NCBI RefSeq assembly: GCF_000165425.1
Contig: NW_001799019.1
Coordinates: forward strand, 65,165 to 129,164
Source: Paramecium tetraurelia
Lineage: Eukaryota > Ciliophora > Oligohymenophorea > Peniculida > Parameciidae
Direction of reading: 5' to 3'
Length of the DNA stretch: 64,000 nt
The position numbers and the translations under genes were made by a program. Shown piece after piece: positions 24,245 to 36,304 of this stretch. Each line of letters begins with the position of its first letter. The stretch's first letter is position 1. Under the pieces are notes generated by a model, which did not search any database, had not been told where the DNA came from, and saw nothing but the letters and a program-made list of their open reading frames with translations.

Positions 24245-26150
24245 TCATTTCTTCTCAAAAATTGAAATATCAAAGTTTTCAATATCCTATTTTAGCAATT
24301 CCTTTCTGTTAATATTCTTTTCCTTTGCTCTCTTCTTCAACCCCCTCAAATATTACCCTTTAATGAATCTGACATGATTGGGATTGACATCACCCATGAA
24401 TTTGGCAATCTTCTTATTATTAACTACAATTTCAAAATATTTGTACAGTCCTTCCAAGAATTATTTATATTATTCTTCCTTCCATTCCTCCCTATTATCG
24501 CTATGATATATGTAGGATCTAAGAACTATAAAAATAAGACGTACCTCTTCTACTGAGTTTTGGGAGCATTGATATAATTTAGATATTCGTCGATAGCTGA
24601 ATTGACTTATTCCAAAGAGGATTTCAATCCTAAAATGCCATCCTTATTGGTTTTGAGAACTCCAAAGTATTCCTTGAAATGCTCCTTCTTAGAAGTGTAT
24701 ACAATTTCAATGTAGTTGTTGTAGACTCTGAGTAGGTCGTCATATTAATCAAAAGGAATATCATAATACAATTCTAATTGTGCAAGTACATTGAAATAGT
24801 AGTAATCATTCTACATATCAGTTTTGTTCCATTTTTAATAAGAATTGTGAGATTTATCATTCTTTTCTTCCTCCTCGTAATCCAATTGATTGATTTTCTG
24901 ATCCTCAAAATTGTAATCAATTCCTAAGATTTATTTCGCAAATCTAAATGATAGGATGAGAATGTTTCTGATTAAGAGTAATTCCTTTCTATAACTAGCA
25001 GGAGTGCTTGAGAAATAATTCTTTAAACTGATGTTTTGATTTTTGCAATACTACTCAAAATCTGTCATCAATTTATCCTTAGATTAATCCAGATACTTCT
25101 AAAATAACTTCATGGATGTCTTCGATTCAGCATTATCATCTAAAATGATGTTCTTTTTCTGTTTATTCTACTTATAATTCTCCTGATCACTTAGACACAA
25201 ATACAACACCAAATTCTGAATTCTCAAATGCTATCTTGTGAATTCACAATTCTCTCCAAAGATGAATCTGTATATGTAGGGCAGAATCACCAAATCAATT
25301 TTATAATAACAATAAACTTGATTTGGGACAAATATGGTTCTTCGCTCATCAACATCCAATCTCTACAATTCCTTAATCATCACTCTTCTGTCTCTATAGG
25401 AAACTTAATCGGTCTTAGCTGATCTGGTCTCTTTATTTTGAAAGTAAGTGACTCTGCTCATCAGATCAACAGGTTAATTCTTCACATGATCGACTTGCTA
25501 TTGCAATTTCAATTGATATTTTCTCTGCTTGCATTCTACAAGAGATTGGATGATTTCATTGTATGAGTCTATGGCCTATAACTGTTTGTTTTGAGAGCTA
25601 AATTTTAGGATGATATTTGTTACTTGGCTTGATCATACTCTGAGATCAAGGCTATCACTTCTGGAATCTTCAAGAATTCGCTTTTGTAATCCACCTTTGA
25701 AAAGTCCAAGGATGCCAAATATTTTCTTAGGGCATGAACATCTTGAAGTATTTCAGATAATGATTTCTTGCCTCCACTCTTTTTCACTTATTCCTAACTG
25801 CAATTCGGTTCCAGAGTGTGCAACAACTTAAAACGCAATTGCACCTCGTTCCAAGCCTCACTTCCATGAATCCAAAACTTAGAATTGAGTCTCATTTCCC
25901 TGATTATATAGCTTGTCAATTCCTTAATGGTCTTGCTTCTCTGCGGCTGGATTGCTAACTCTAGTAAGTAGGTTTGCAGTTCAAACTCAATAAGTGAGCA
26001 AAATTCTTTATGAGATATCTTATGCATAATGTGAGAAGCAAGATGAGGAAGGTAATTGATGTTTAGGTAGGTGTATGGACCCAATTTGGCTTCTTCAGGA
26101 GTGAAGATGTGAAGATCAAGAGCTTTCTCATCCATGCTGAATTTATCCAT
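24245..26150 (-). CDS. Conserved-looking hypothetical protein, 617 residues
   Basis: Introns 25598-25623 and 24519-24544 give an exact 618-codon frame. The product is soluble and largely helical: LGPYTYLNINYLPHLASHI, LEILQDVHALRKYLASLDF, YRDRRVMIKELQRLDVDERR, YYYFNVLAQLELYYDIPFDQYDDLL, and a basic C-terminus (LRGLKKRAKEKNINRKELL). There are no membrane segments and no motif I recognise. It is convergent with the LITAF gene, with a 21-bp gap. Ordinary codon use suggests a real, active gene. Confidence 0.65.
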
Positions 26151-26187
26151 TTAATAATTTTAATGTATATATATGTACTAGATAACT

Positions 26188-26602
26188 TCACAATGCCTTA
26201 ATTTTATCTTCTACAAATTATTTTTCATTCTCGCTGACCTCAATTGCAAAGTCCTTTACTGCTACAGATGAGCATTTTCTTGATTTGATCTTCTTTGTCT
26301 TAGTAAGGAACTTTGAAATGCCAATCCATTCTCCAAGTAAAGCACCCCCTTCTCCACCTTCCAAACTGGAATTTGGAATTGTTTTGCCAAAGCAATAACC
26401 AATTTCTTGTATGTGTCCTCTGAGCAATCATCAGCTAACACTATGAATTTGGCCTACACTCCTTCAATTACAATACTTATTTGCTTTCAATTGCCTTCGC
26501 AGACTTCATGGACTCCCTTGGCCAATTGTCCTCTGTGTAATGATGTTTATACAACTCTTTTTAAGGTGGTGAGTTCCTCTGATAATTGTTCGACTTCTGC
26601 CA
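26188..26602 (-). pseudogene. RPS12: Ribosomal protein eS12 gene with two compensating frame breaks
   Basis: Recognisable eS12: HRGQLAKGVHEVC, KAIESKQ, AKFIVLADDCSEDTYKKLV, IPVWKVEKG, LLGEWIGISK and SVAVKDF, in family order and length, with intron 26454-26476. The frame is broken twice. One surplus base lies near 26496-26500 (after HEVC). One base seems missing in the C5 run 26345-26349 (G5 on the coding strand), after WKVEK. An error in a homopolymer would explain the second. Together they restore the normal length, which fits either two assembly errors or an eS12 duplicate decaying after genome duplication. The protein sits in the 40S subunit. Confidence 0.75.
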
Positions 26603-27074
26603 TAATAAAATAATTTAAATCTTATTTAAATTAAATAACATACAAAAACTCAATAACCTATTCTTTCCACACAATTAAACTCACTTGACTAGTCATTTTT
26701 ATTGTCAATCTTAACAATTACGGCCCCAATGCATATGCTATATAATTTATTAATGAAGTTATTTACAAATAACATTATTCTAGGAGTATTAGAATTTATT
26801 TAAAGCTTAATTAAATATTTCTCAATTCATTGAGAACTCAGCATCTACAGTAATGATTGTATTGATTAAACCAAAAACTGTTTACTTTCTTCTGTCACAA
26901 TCTCCTTTTAACTTGAATATTATCACTATGAAATATAGAATTATAATGAATGAATAAATGTAATTTTACTACATGAGATCCAAAATTCATTCATTATGTC
27001 ATTTATTCGATATTAATTATAAATCTATTTGGATAATGCTGATATTTCTATTTATTAAATAAATTATTATATAA
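26603..27074. other. Intergenic, nothing identified
   Basis: Divergent gap between eS12 and the FHA/RING-CH gene. No exon or RNA seen. A shared promoter region is likely. Confidence 0.45.
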
Positions 27075-28423
27075 ATGGGCGTTGCTTGTTCAGGAAGTAA
27101 GAGAAATGAACAATTACTGTAAGTATTATTGAAGAGAGTAGATTACATGTTGACGTGTACATATGGAAGGAGAAGGAAAAGAAATACCATCTCTATGACT
27201 ACTCCAGTCATGAATCGCATTATTAGCAATTGTAGTTGATCTAGGACACAAAATTGTGCAAATATGGAGAAAACATTTTAGCTGTTCAACCAAATGTTAC
27301 ATAACATAAATTTAATGATAGTAAACAATAGAAGGAGCACAAGAGTTGTTTGTAATCAAGGAGAAAGTCTTGAGACCCATCACAGAAATATGGTCAATAA
27401 TTAGGAATGACTAAGTGAATGGAGTTCCAGTAACGAATGTATATATAATTTTGTATGGAAGAGAGTCTAGCTAATTCCTGGGTAAACCATAAGACTGGGA
27501 AGAGTAAAAATCATATTGTGGGAGGCTTGTTTTAACCAGGCTATGGCCACGGAGGAAAGCGAAAAAGAGAAGGACGAAGATGCCAATGGGTTGGATGACA
27601 GTGAAAACAGCAATGCCGAAAACTCATGTCGAATCTGTATGAGTAAAGTAGGAACTCTCTCTAATCCATTAATAAATCCCTGCCAATGTAACTAGTATTA
27701 CCTAAACATATTGCAGGTTCTGGATCTGTCAAATACATACATATTAAATGTCTTTAATAATGGATACACAATAAATTCAAGATTAGAGAACTCAACAATA
27801 TTGTCCTTTATTTTTGGTCCAATCTCATTTGTGAGATTTGCAAGGAATAATATAAATGTAAGACATTACATTCATACATAAATAGTGGAATACAAGTTTT
27901 AGAATAGAAAATATCATCTAATAGACATTCCCAGACCAAAAGAGGCTTATTTTATATTTTGGATCAGCCACATTGACAAAAACAAAGAGAAAGGATTGTA
28001 TGTGATAAACTTGAATGGAAGAAGCAACATTAAGATAGGAAGAGTATAGGAGAATGATATTAAGTTGCAGGATATCAGTGTCTCCAGAAATCATGCACTC
28101 ATTACATTTAATAGAGAGGATGAATCAATTTACTTAGAGGATTTAGGCAGCAAATTCGGCACTCTTTTATAAATTGATCAATTGAAATTAGATTGCAAAT
28201 CGATTATCTAAGTTGCAAATTCGGTGTTTATTTTTGATTACTTGAGAAAGAATCAAAAACATTATGAATTGCCGAGTTTCTACAAAGTAGTCGAAAAGGA
28301 AACGCAATAGCAGCCTTAAGTAAGCATATACAATTTTAATAAATTTAGGATTGCGTTGAAGATGACGTTTTGGTCAATGTGGATAATAACAAGTATTTGA
28401 GTGGAGATAATGAAGCCTCTTGA
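27075..28423 (+). CDS. FHA-like / RING-CH / FHA protein, putative E3 ligase
   Basis: Six introns (27119-27141, 27352-27374, 27439-27461, 27688-27716, 27858-27885, 28320-28348) give exactly 397 codons. The N-terminus is MGVACSG, a possible myristoyl/palmitoyl site. An FHA-like half follows (WSIIRNDQVNGVPVTN, LIPGQTIRLGRV). Next is a RING-CH domain: CRICMS, NPLINPCQC, GSVKYIHIKCLQQW, CEICKEQ. A full FHA domain then reads IGRVQENDIKLQDISVSRNHA and LEDLGSKFGT. RING-CH proteins are E3 ligases, and FHA domains bind phosphothreonine. No membrane segment is present, unlike MARCH proteins. This combination is seen in ciliates and some other protists. Confidence 0.85.
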
Positions 28424-29642
28424 TTTTACTGAACCAATGAAACTATATTAATATTTTAATTCATTTAATATTGAATGGCGTACTTTTTTATTATGATTTA
28501 TATTTTTTAATAAGATTGTCTTATAAAGTTGCCAAATATTCAATATATGTTCAATCTTATTCTATTAGACTTAATTGACATATGCTCTCCATAACTTCAG
28601 AAATGTTGGAGTCAATAAATTGAAAACGTTTGGCCATTAGCTAAATTAAGAGTATAACTTCGAAAATAAAAGAATTGATTAAAACCTATGAGGTAAATTA
28701 TTTTAATATTGTAGATTAGGTATCATAAGTTTGATATAATTTAGAACAGTGTATTTTTTAAATATTTTTGTTTACTTAATAATGATAAAAGTGATAAAAA
28801 ACCTTATACTATTTTTACTATTTCTTTTTTGTTGCTTCTGAAGAAACTATTTGTAATATTAGTAAAATTATTCATAGCTCTTAGATAATGAAATGTTCAA
28901 TTTGACTAACATTCAACAAGAATGTTTTATGTTTGTTGATAGTTATACTTAAAATGAAATTAGATATTTTAAATTGGTGCAAATTAAGAATTTTAAATTA
29001 CTTGGAGATTAACTAATAAAATTATAATGAACTTTAGAATTTAAAAATAGTAATCAAATTTTAAAAAAAAGTAAAATTTTTTTAAGGTTGAGGTAACAAA
29101 AATTAGAATTGAAAACCACAATAATGATATATCATATATCTGCTATTAAGTATGTTTACGATATTATGAAATTTTCGAATTGAATATAAATCTTTAAAAA
29201 GCAAAATTCAGTCTAATAACTTGACATTCACACAGTCATGCATTCTTAATATATAATTCCCTCACTTTAATTACAGAGGCACCCTTCAGACTATTTGGTC
29301 TTTGTTAATTTTAGGGGTGGCATCACTTATCATATTAGAGTTTGATACCTCTGACCTAATTGCTCTTGGTCTAAGAAGCCATAACCTCATAGAATTTAAA
29401 ATGAAAAAAGTAATCAGTATTATTCCTGTAAGAGATATAAGTAAATATATTTGTAAATTGCTTTAAAATTTAAATATAAATCGATAAATATACACATAAA
29501 TAGAGACTTTGTTATGATAAATAAAAGGCCAGATAAGAAATGGTTGTCTTCATGCAATCATCTCTTTAAATACACACTGCTGAGAGAGACTGTAATATTT
29601 ATATAAGTCTACTAATAATTAAAGTATATATTATCAATTCTA
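28424..29642. other. Long intergenic tract, no gene assigned
   Basis: 1.2 kb, very AT-rich with A/T runs. One short minus-strand fragment near 29270-29400 (ending SDATPKINKDQIV after a possible 23-nt intron) looks coding but has no usable start. It may be a gene remnant. Confidence 0.35.
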
Positions 29643-30401
29643 TCATAATCTCCTTGTATTCAAACTCTTAATTCTATATTCAGTTTTAATTCGCTATTGA
29701 CTTCGAATTGTTGGATTTAAGGGTTATTGGCTCCTATTTTCTTTGGTGTTTTTTGTTGGCAAAATAACCTATTTGTGTTTTCTATGGTTTGTCCTAACTC
29801 TGAAATAGTCCCAAAATCTCATATAATTCAAATCATCATTAATATTATATTACTAAGTATAATCCTTGAGATTCTCAAGAGGCAAGATCTTCTTATATTT
29901 TAGATAATGAAGTTTCAACTTATTGATTAATTTTTATGTTTCCAATGCCAACTATTCCTCTGAGATCTACTCCTTTTTTTTTGGGTAAGTCTCAAAGCGT
30001 ATTTTGTAGAGCATTTGCAATTCATCTGTTGGTGATAAATATGAGAATTCTCCTAGATGAACTCCCTTCAATAGTATTTCATCATCATTCCAAATGTTAT
30101 GTTCTGATGCATCTGAACTTGAGTCCGAAGAGGAACTGCTGTCTTATTTGATCTCAACTGCAGGCTTTTAGAATCTCGACTTTCTAGATGAAACCTTCTG
30201 ATTTTGTGGAATTTTCAAAGTATCTGGAGTATTAGGCTCGCTGACCTCTTTCAAAGGTTAAAGAGGCTGTTAAATATATATTGGTTATTTAAATTTAATT
30301 TCTGACTTTGTTGAAGTGCTATCGGAATCATTAGATGAAGTTGATTGTTTGCGACTATTAGATGTTCTAATAATAACAGTCCTATGTAGGTTTTTTATCA
30401 T
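29643..30401 (-). CDS. Serine/glutamine-rich hypothetical protein
   Basis: Uninterrupted 252-codon frame. The N-terminal half is disordered and serine-rich (SSNDSDSTSTKSE, QDSSSSSDSSSDASEHN). The C-terminal half has a helical block: NDDEILLKGVHLGEFSYLSP, DELQMLYKIRFETYPKKKEQ, LNYMRFWDYFRVRTNHRKHK. No catalytic motif is visible. It may be a nuclear or scaffold protein; I do not recognise it. Confidence 0.6.
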
Positions 30402-30513
30402 TTCGATAATAAAAATTTAATATTAAAAATTAATTTATTGTGGATGCTACTTTTGTTTATCATCATTATCACTGTTTAAATTTAATTCAATTTATAAATG
30501 ACTATGCCATTAA

Positions 30514-31120
30514 TCAAACTAATCCTCCTGAATTTAACTTGTTTCTAATGACTGTACTTAATTCAGCAGAATTAATAAACTCTTTGCCATTTCTTGTGGT
30601 TTGGAGTTAATTTGATATTGCGCCTTAAGTTTATTGTATATTTAGATCATTTATGCTTAAGCATCCTAATCCATAAAGAATCCTTGTAGTTTTGTAAATC
30701 TTATTCAGTCTCTTGACTCGATTTTAATTTATCTTAATACTAATGTTAGTTTAATCAATTCTTGGTAATAGGATAGCCTCGATAAAGTCTTTTTAAGTGA
30801 AAATATTGATTTCTGTTTATCCAATATTGATGTCTAAGTTTTCTTAGGTCACTTGATGTAAATTAGTTGATCAAGCGAAATCATCTTAATTCATTTTCTA
30901 AGTCGCCTATTGCTGTTATCAAATCATCTAGATTTTCATTACTCTGATACCAAAAGGCCTTCTCATTTCAGCATGTGTTTAAGCCATTTCATTATATATT
31001 TTCCTAAATAGCTTTAAAATAACTCATCAAGATTTCTGTGCTCACTTACACCATATTTGAGTGAATTGAATAGTATATCGATAAAGCTATATCAAAGCTA
31101 ATTGTTTTAGCATAAACCAT
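30514..31120 (-). pseudogene. Decayed gene with several frame breaks
   Basis: Coding-like segments lie in order but in three frames: MVYAKTISFDIALSIYYSI; then IMKWLKHMLK and EKAFWYQSNENLDDLITAIG; then MISLDQLIYIK; then a longer block with FTQKDFIEAILLPRIDQTN, KRLNKIYKTTRILYGLG and EFINSAELSTVIRNKLNSGG. A 20-nt intron (GTTATT...TTTAG) repairs only the first junction. At least three further indels are needed. This density is unlike neighbouring genes, so decay is more likely than sequencing error. The family is not recognised. Confidence 0.5.
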
Positions 31121-31369
31121 TTATAATAATAATGTAATCCGTTTTAATATTTTATATCAAATATTTTGACTATTTTGATCAATTATGATCACTTGAATCA
31201 ACCAATTATGCACAAACAATAAAATTTACATCAATATATTCTCACATATGGCATTAGAAGGAAATAACTTCTTAAGTAAAATTACAACTTGAGTAAGGGA
31301 GACAAATTTATATTTATTTATATATCTAAGTAGATTTATATTATTTTTGTTTTGAATGATTATTGTTGT

Positions 31370-32251
31370 TCATTTAGTATATTTCTTAAATCCATCAGTA
31401 TACTGAGATTATCCTAAATTGAAATCCATGGGTTCGTCTACTCCCACATAGATCTTATTCATTGCTTGATTAATTGGGGATGGTGGGATATTAAAATAGA
31501 CTTACGGAGGCACAATGAATTGCACACTAGGTTATAAGACCTTACTATTATTCAATGAATCAATCTAAGTAAATAAGAAATGGACTTACTCTGTCTTTGT
31601 TGAAAAACTTATTGTATTAATCACTTAGAAAATTATGGGGTTTACTATTGTTATTACCATTTAGTAAGCTATCCATTTTCATTAATTTGATTTGATTTGA
31701 AGAGGTAAACATTGATAGTTATTATTTAAAATCCTACTAATCGGGGGAATTTGACTAATCGTCTAATTGATTACCGCATTAATAAAGATCATCGAAATTT
31801 CTAGCTTACTGATGATCAATGATATCATTGAAAGCAATCTCATCATTTGTTTTCTTGCTTTTAGGTTACATTTTATTTTTTGATTGTTCAAATTCCTCTT
31901 ATTTTGGCTCAATTTTGACAATTTTCCTGGATTCTTATTGAATTTGTTTTTCTTGATTCTCTAAAACCTTGTTTCTCAATCTCATTTGTTATTGACCCTT
32001 CTGATATTATTGATTTTGCTAAATAAGTTAGGATTATTAGATAAATAAATGTTATTAATTTAAATGTTCCTATGCTCTTGTCCTTTTCTATTCTATACTT
32101 AACTCACTTTCTGCTTCTGATTATGATTCATTATCTTTCTTTTTTTAGAATCCAGGATACTAAATATAGGTAATAGAAATACATCCTATTTTGTGAAAAT
32201 CTTTTTGTGATTTGATTATATCAATTCCATTTCGGTATTCTCGTTTGACAT
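31370..32251 (-). CDS. Glutamine-rich coiled-coil hypothetical protein
   Basis: 277 codons after removing introns 32160-32182 and 31565-31589. The N-terminus is SNENTEMELIQSN. A long helix of about 60 residues follows (IEQKRTRAQEHLNQQHLFIQQ, MRLRNKVLENQEKQIQQES), then a low-complexity N/Q/S region and a Pro-rich tail (PPQVYFNIPPSPI). The helix has a basic start and leucine-like heptads but no clear bZIP basic region. It could be a transcriptional regulator; this is only a guess. Confidence 0.55.
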
Positions 32252-32704
32252 AAATTAATAGACATTGCCACCTAAAAATAATTTATGTTTTATTTTACTT
32301 AAATCCGTAAAACACAAAAGCATTTTGATATTGCACAATACTGATAATTCGCAAGCCTTTTTCAACAATCCATTTTTTCTTTTGTTAAAAGTTATCTAAA
32401 ATATAATTATAAGTTTATAAATTATATAATGCTTCTAAAAATAGTAGAACAAGCATTTAATTAAATAAAATTACATTTCTAATACGATCATCTTTTATAT
32501 ACTGAATGTCAATTTTATTTCTTCCCATTTTTATAATTAATTATTTAATATTTAATAAATAATGAATATTATTTTTGGCTAAATAGTAAATTTTCAATTA
32601 TTTAGTTTAATAACATATCTAACAAACAACATCAGATTTGCAATTAATATATTTAAATATAAGCAATACAATATCAATATTCGAATTTTCATTCTTTTTT
32701 AAAA
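32252..32704. other. Intergenic, nothing identified
   Basis: AT-rich gap between the Q-rich gene start and the channel gene end. No exon supported. Confidence 0.45.
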
Positions 32705-35569
32705 TCACAAGCGCTATTGTTGTCTAATCTTTGATTTCTCTATAACACTTAAGATTTAAGCTGCATGCCTTTGAGTCTTCTTTGGCCTCTTCGCCTTCAT
32801 TAAGACGATATCCAAATTGAAATTGACAAAATAATGTTTCGTGTTGAAGCATTGATCTATATCAAAATCTATTCTTTGTCTTGATTTATAAGAAATTTCT
32901 TCCAGTTTAGAATTGCTAGTTTCCTAAATCATGGAAAGTGAAAATTATCTCAAATCCGACCTTGACTATTATTATTAAGTTTTAATCAATTGGGTCATCT
33001 GTTAGTCAAGATTTTGATATGAATTAGAATTTCCTTTTCTTAATTGCCTAGATCTTGATGAAATACTGGCATGATGCATTTACATCTATTAAGTCGGCTA
33101 ACAAATTTATTATGGCTACAATTAAGATGCATAGGAGTTTTAGGATTAGGAACTTTGTTATAAAACCTATCCCAAATTGGATAGATCTTAGGATAGAGCA
33201 GATATAGAGCTGCCCCGATGATTTTGAATTTATGATAGTTTGGCAAAGGTTCTTTTGCTTCCCCTGACACGTTTAAATTTGGAAGTCTGTTTACCAAATT
33301 CCTTAGATTCAGGGGATATTTGCAGGAATTAAACTTTCTTCTCAAGATTAGGACTTTTTGATTAATTTATTAGATGAATTTAATTGTCCTCCTCATCAGA
33401 ATCTTGGCTACTTGAGTTTTAGGTGTTGCTTGTTTTCATACTTAATAATGTCTTTATCATATGATTATTCTAATTAATATTGATGACATAGCCTAACGTA
33501 TCTAAATATTGATCAGTCAAGTCTTCCAGAGGTATGTAATTGTTGTCTACAATTTATTGAAGAGCTGATTCTTGTAAAAGTTATTTGTCGAATCTTGTTT
33601 TTTCGTTGAGATATCTTTTATATCTTTTTCTTTTATTATCCTCTGTTATCATGAACCTCTTTCGCAATCTATCAAGGTTAACATGATAGAATACGAAAGG
33701 GCATTTCATAAACTGGTGAGTCCATCTGCATATATAGCATACTTCTCCATAGTTTTATTTCTCCTCATTAAATAGCATCTCATCCTTCAACATTTAGTAA
33801 TTCTCTTCCTCTATTGGATCTTCTTTTATGATTTTAAAAAAATCCTCATATTGGATATAAGCAATTTGACAGAACTTAGTAGTCCTTATGGAATAATCGT
33901 ATCGAGATTAAATAATGAATTCCTTTTCTCCTATAAATTTACCAGCATTAATGACTGCTAATTGAGTTTCTCTGTTTGCTTAATCGCAAATCAAATTTAT
34001 TTATCCTTTCTATAAAAAGAACAGCTTATTAGCCAATTCATTCTGAGCCTCCACGATCTCTTCAGGAGCCATCCTCTTCTCTCTCACATAACAACATAGC
34101 TTCTTGACACTCTTCTCTGATAGGGTTTTCTTAATAAGTCTGGAACTCATCAAAGTATTGTGATATAAATCAATAGCAACTTATTCCTTTAGCTTCTTAT
34201 TTAATGCGTTCATCATATTCTCTCCAAACTCAGTATTCTCATCTTGCATTTTCAAGTAATATTCAAAATATTTTCTTACTGACAAAATCAATTGCTTGCT
34301 TAATTGCCTCTTTTTTACATAATTGTTTAGTTATGTCATCTTCTATTTGTAAATTTACTCCTTCTCTGTTAACTGTCTCAGTATATTTCCAATACTTGAT
34401 ATAGTGTATCCGAACAACCCACATATCACCATAGCCATCAGGATCACAAATATCCTTTCGAGATCACTTTAAGGAACTATATCCCCATATCCCACTGTCA
34501 GGGTGGTGACGGTAGTAAAGTATAGTGAATGGATGTATCTTGAATCCCATTAGGCATCAACGATACCCTTTGAATCCAACCAAGAATAATTCCCAGCATC
34601 TTATTGCATCTATCCGATCAAATTCCATAAACAAGCACAGCAATGAGAAACAAACAATAATAAAAAGACCGATTTAAATAATTCCAACACTGTTTACATT
34701 GTGATTGAAGGGTTGATTGCTTCCTCTACTGAATTAATCAAAGTCTTTACTTTTGCCAATCTCAGCATTAAAATATACTCAGTGTATTTTATTTTGAAGG
34801 AGGATAAGATGAATGGAATTGCGATCAATAGATCCCACCACAATTCATATCTTGCATAATTTCTGATGATATCCTTGTGGCTTTTGTGGATCTACCCCTT
34901 ACTGTAATAAGCAGTGAAGAAATTTATGATTATATCCACAATAAAGGTCCAAGAGGGTAATGATTCAAAAAATAATTGATACAGTATTCCCTCGTTTTAA
35001 AAGCCAAATCCTATTTTCATTGGGATATAAAAAATATTCAAGATTATTTAAATTAATAGAAGTATATCCCACATCACCTTAAAATTAGAATCCGGATCCA
35101 TGATCGGAATGTGGCTTAAGGCCCATTTTAAATTTTAAATGAGAATTTAAATTTTATTCATATGTTTCTACAATAACACATCTGAATCACTTGCAGCATC
35201 TGATATTAATTTAAGAATGTTTGCATTTAGAGATTTAAATTTCACTTAAGTTGAATGATTTTTCATTTGTTTCACAAATTTAGTCATAAAGAACATAATC
35301 CTAAGACCCTTGGTACCCCACTTTTTATTTTTTATCTTAATGAGCTAGTCTTGACTGCTCTCTATATCTCTATCGAGAGGCATTTTAGTTTCTCTCTTTT
35401 ATTCAGTTATTTCGAATATACTTTATGCTAATTTCTACTCAGAACTAATGCTGGGTTCAAAAGAAACATCTTCGCTATTGTTATCACATTATGGTAAAGA
35501 GAAATCAGGTCGATTACTTAAAGATCGGCTTAGTACAGGGCTAACTTCAATTTCAAATACGATACACAT
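32705..35569 (-). CDS. Voltage-gated/CNBD K+ channel (EAG/CNG superfamily)
   Basis: A 954-codon frame with no intron. Six membrane segments are visible, roughly residues 175-430, with an S4-like KYTEYILMLRLAKVKTL. The pore helix and filter are YFTTVTTLTVGYGDIVP, so it is K+ selective. A C-linker and cyclic-nucleotide-binding domain follow (ELANKLFFLQKGQINLICD, AVINAGKFIGEKEFI). The long C-terminal tail is polar and basic. Paramecium has hundreds of such PAK-type channels controlling excitability and swimming. Whether the CNBD binds cyclic nucleotide cannot be told, because the RxAxI/V phosphate-binding motif is not evident. Confidence 0.92.
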
Positions 35570-36304
35570 TTTAGAATCTGTTAGAATAAGAATTTATGAT
35601 GCTTGACATCCAAATCGAAACTAGTATTAAAATTAATATTGCTAAACTAAATTAATTATATCCAATAATATGATGGCTTATTTACTAACAAAAATGTTGT
35701 TTACACTTGAATGAGATCATTACATTCACGATTAATAAATTGTAATAAACAACATTAATAATTATTATTCCAAAAAACAATATCCTAATATCTACAACTT
35801 AAGTCTATAAGATTACATTAATTATTTATAACTAATTAATAGTAATTCTGTTTGCTTAATTAAATAAAACATAAATAGATATGGCTCAGTTTCATTAAAT
35901 TAAATATCAAAATGACGAATGATTGTTTCTTCCAAAGTGATTCATTTCAGTATTTGCATTTAATAAACTTTAAAATTACATCAATTTGAAATTATTAATT
36001 TGAACCTCCATTTTTTGTAATTATATTCTGAATTTAATATTTAAAATGCATATGCATATGATTGTTTAATTTATCTTAACTGTATTTAGTATTGTTTAAT
36101 TGCATAAGACTAGAGCTTTGGAACTTCTGTTTTTTAAGCAATTTTCAATTTAAATAATTCTATTAAGTGATACTTTACAAAGTATTTTATATACACCATA
36201 TAATTATACAATCATTCTAATTTTCTATATTATTGAAAAATAAAAAAAGAAATGAGTCATGTTATAAATTGCTATTTAAATTATATAATTTTTTTAAAGG
36301 AAAA
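35570..36304. other. Intergenic, nothing identified
   Basis: Divergent gap between the channel and the CLEC16A-like gene. Rich in short A/T tracts, with no supported exon. Confidence 0.45.

Noticed and set aside
26345..26500. Unexcised IES or intron explaining the eS12 breaks
   Set aside because: IESs are at least about 26 bp and TA-bounded; here only single bases are gained or lost.
29270..29430. Small minus-strand gene ending SDATPKINKDQIV
   Set aside because: Looks coding across a possible 23-nt intron, but no start or upstream exon could be supported.
30970..31000. Programmed +1 frameshift at AAA-TGA, as in Euplotes
   Set aside because: Only one of several breaks sits at AAA-TGA. The others do not, so decay or indels explain the pattern better.
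33040..33345. 101-codon minus-strand frame
   Set aside because: A shadow frame inside the intronless K+ channel gene.
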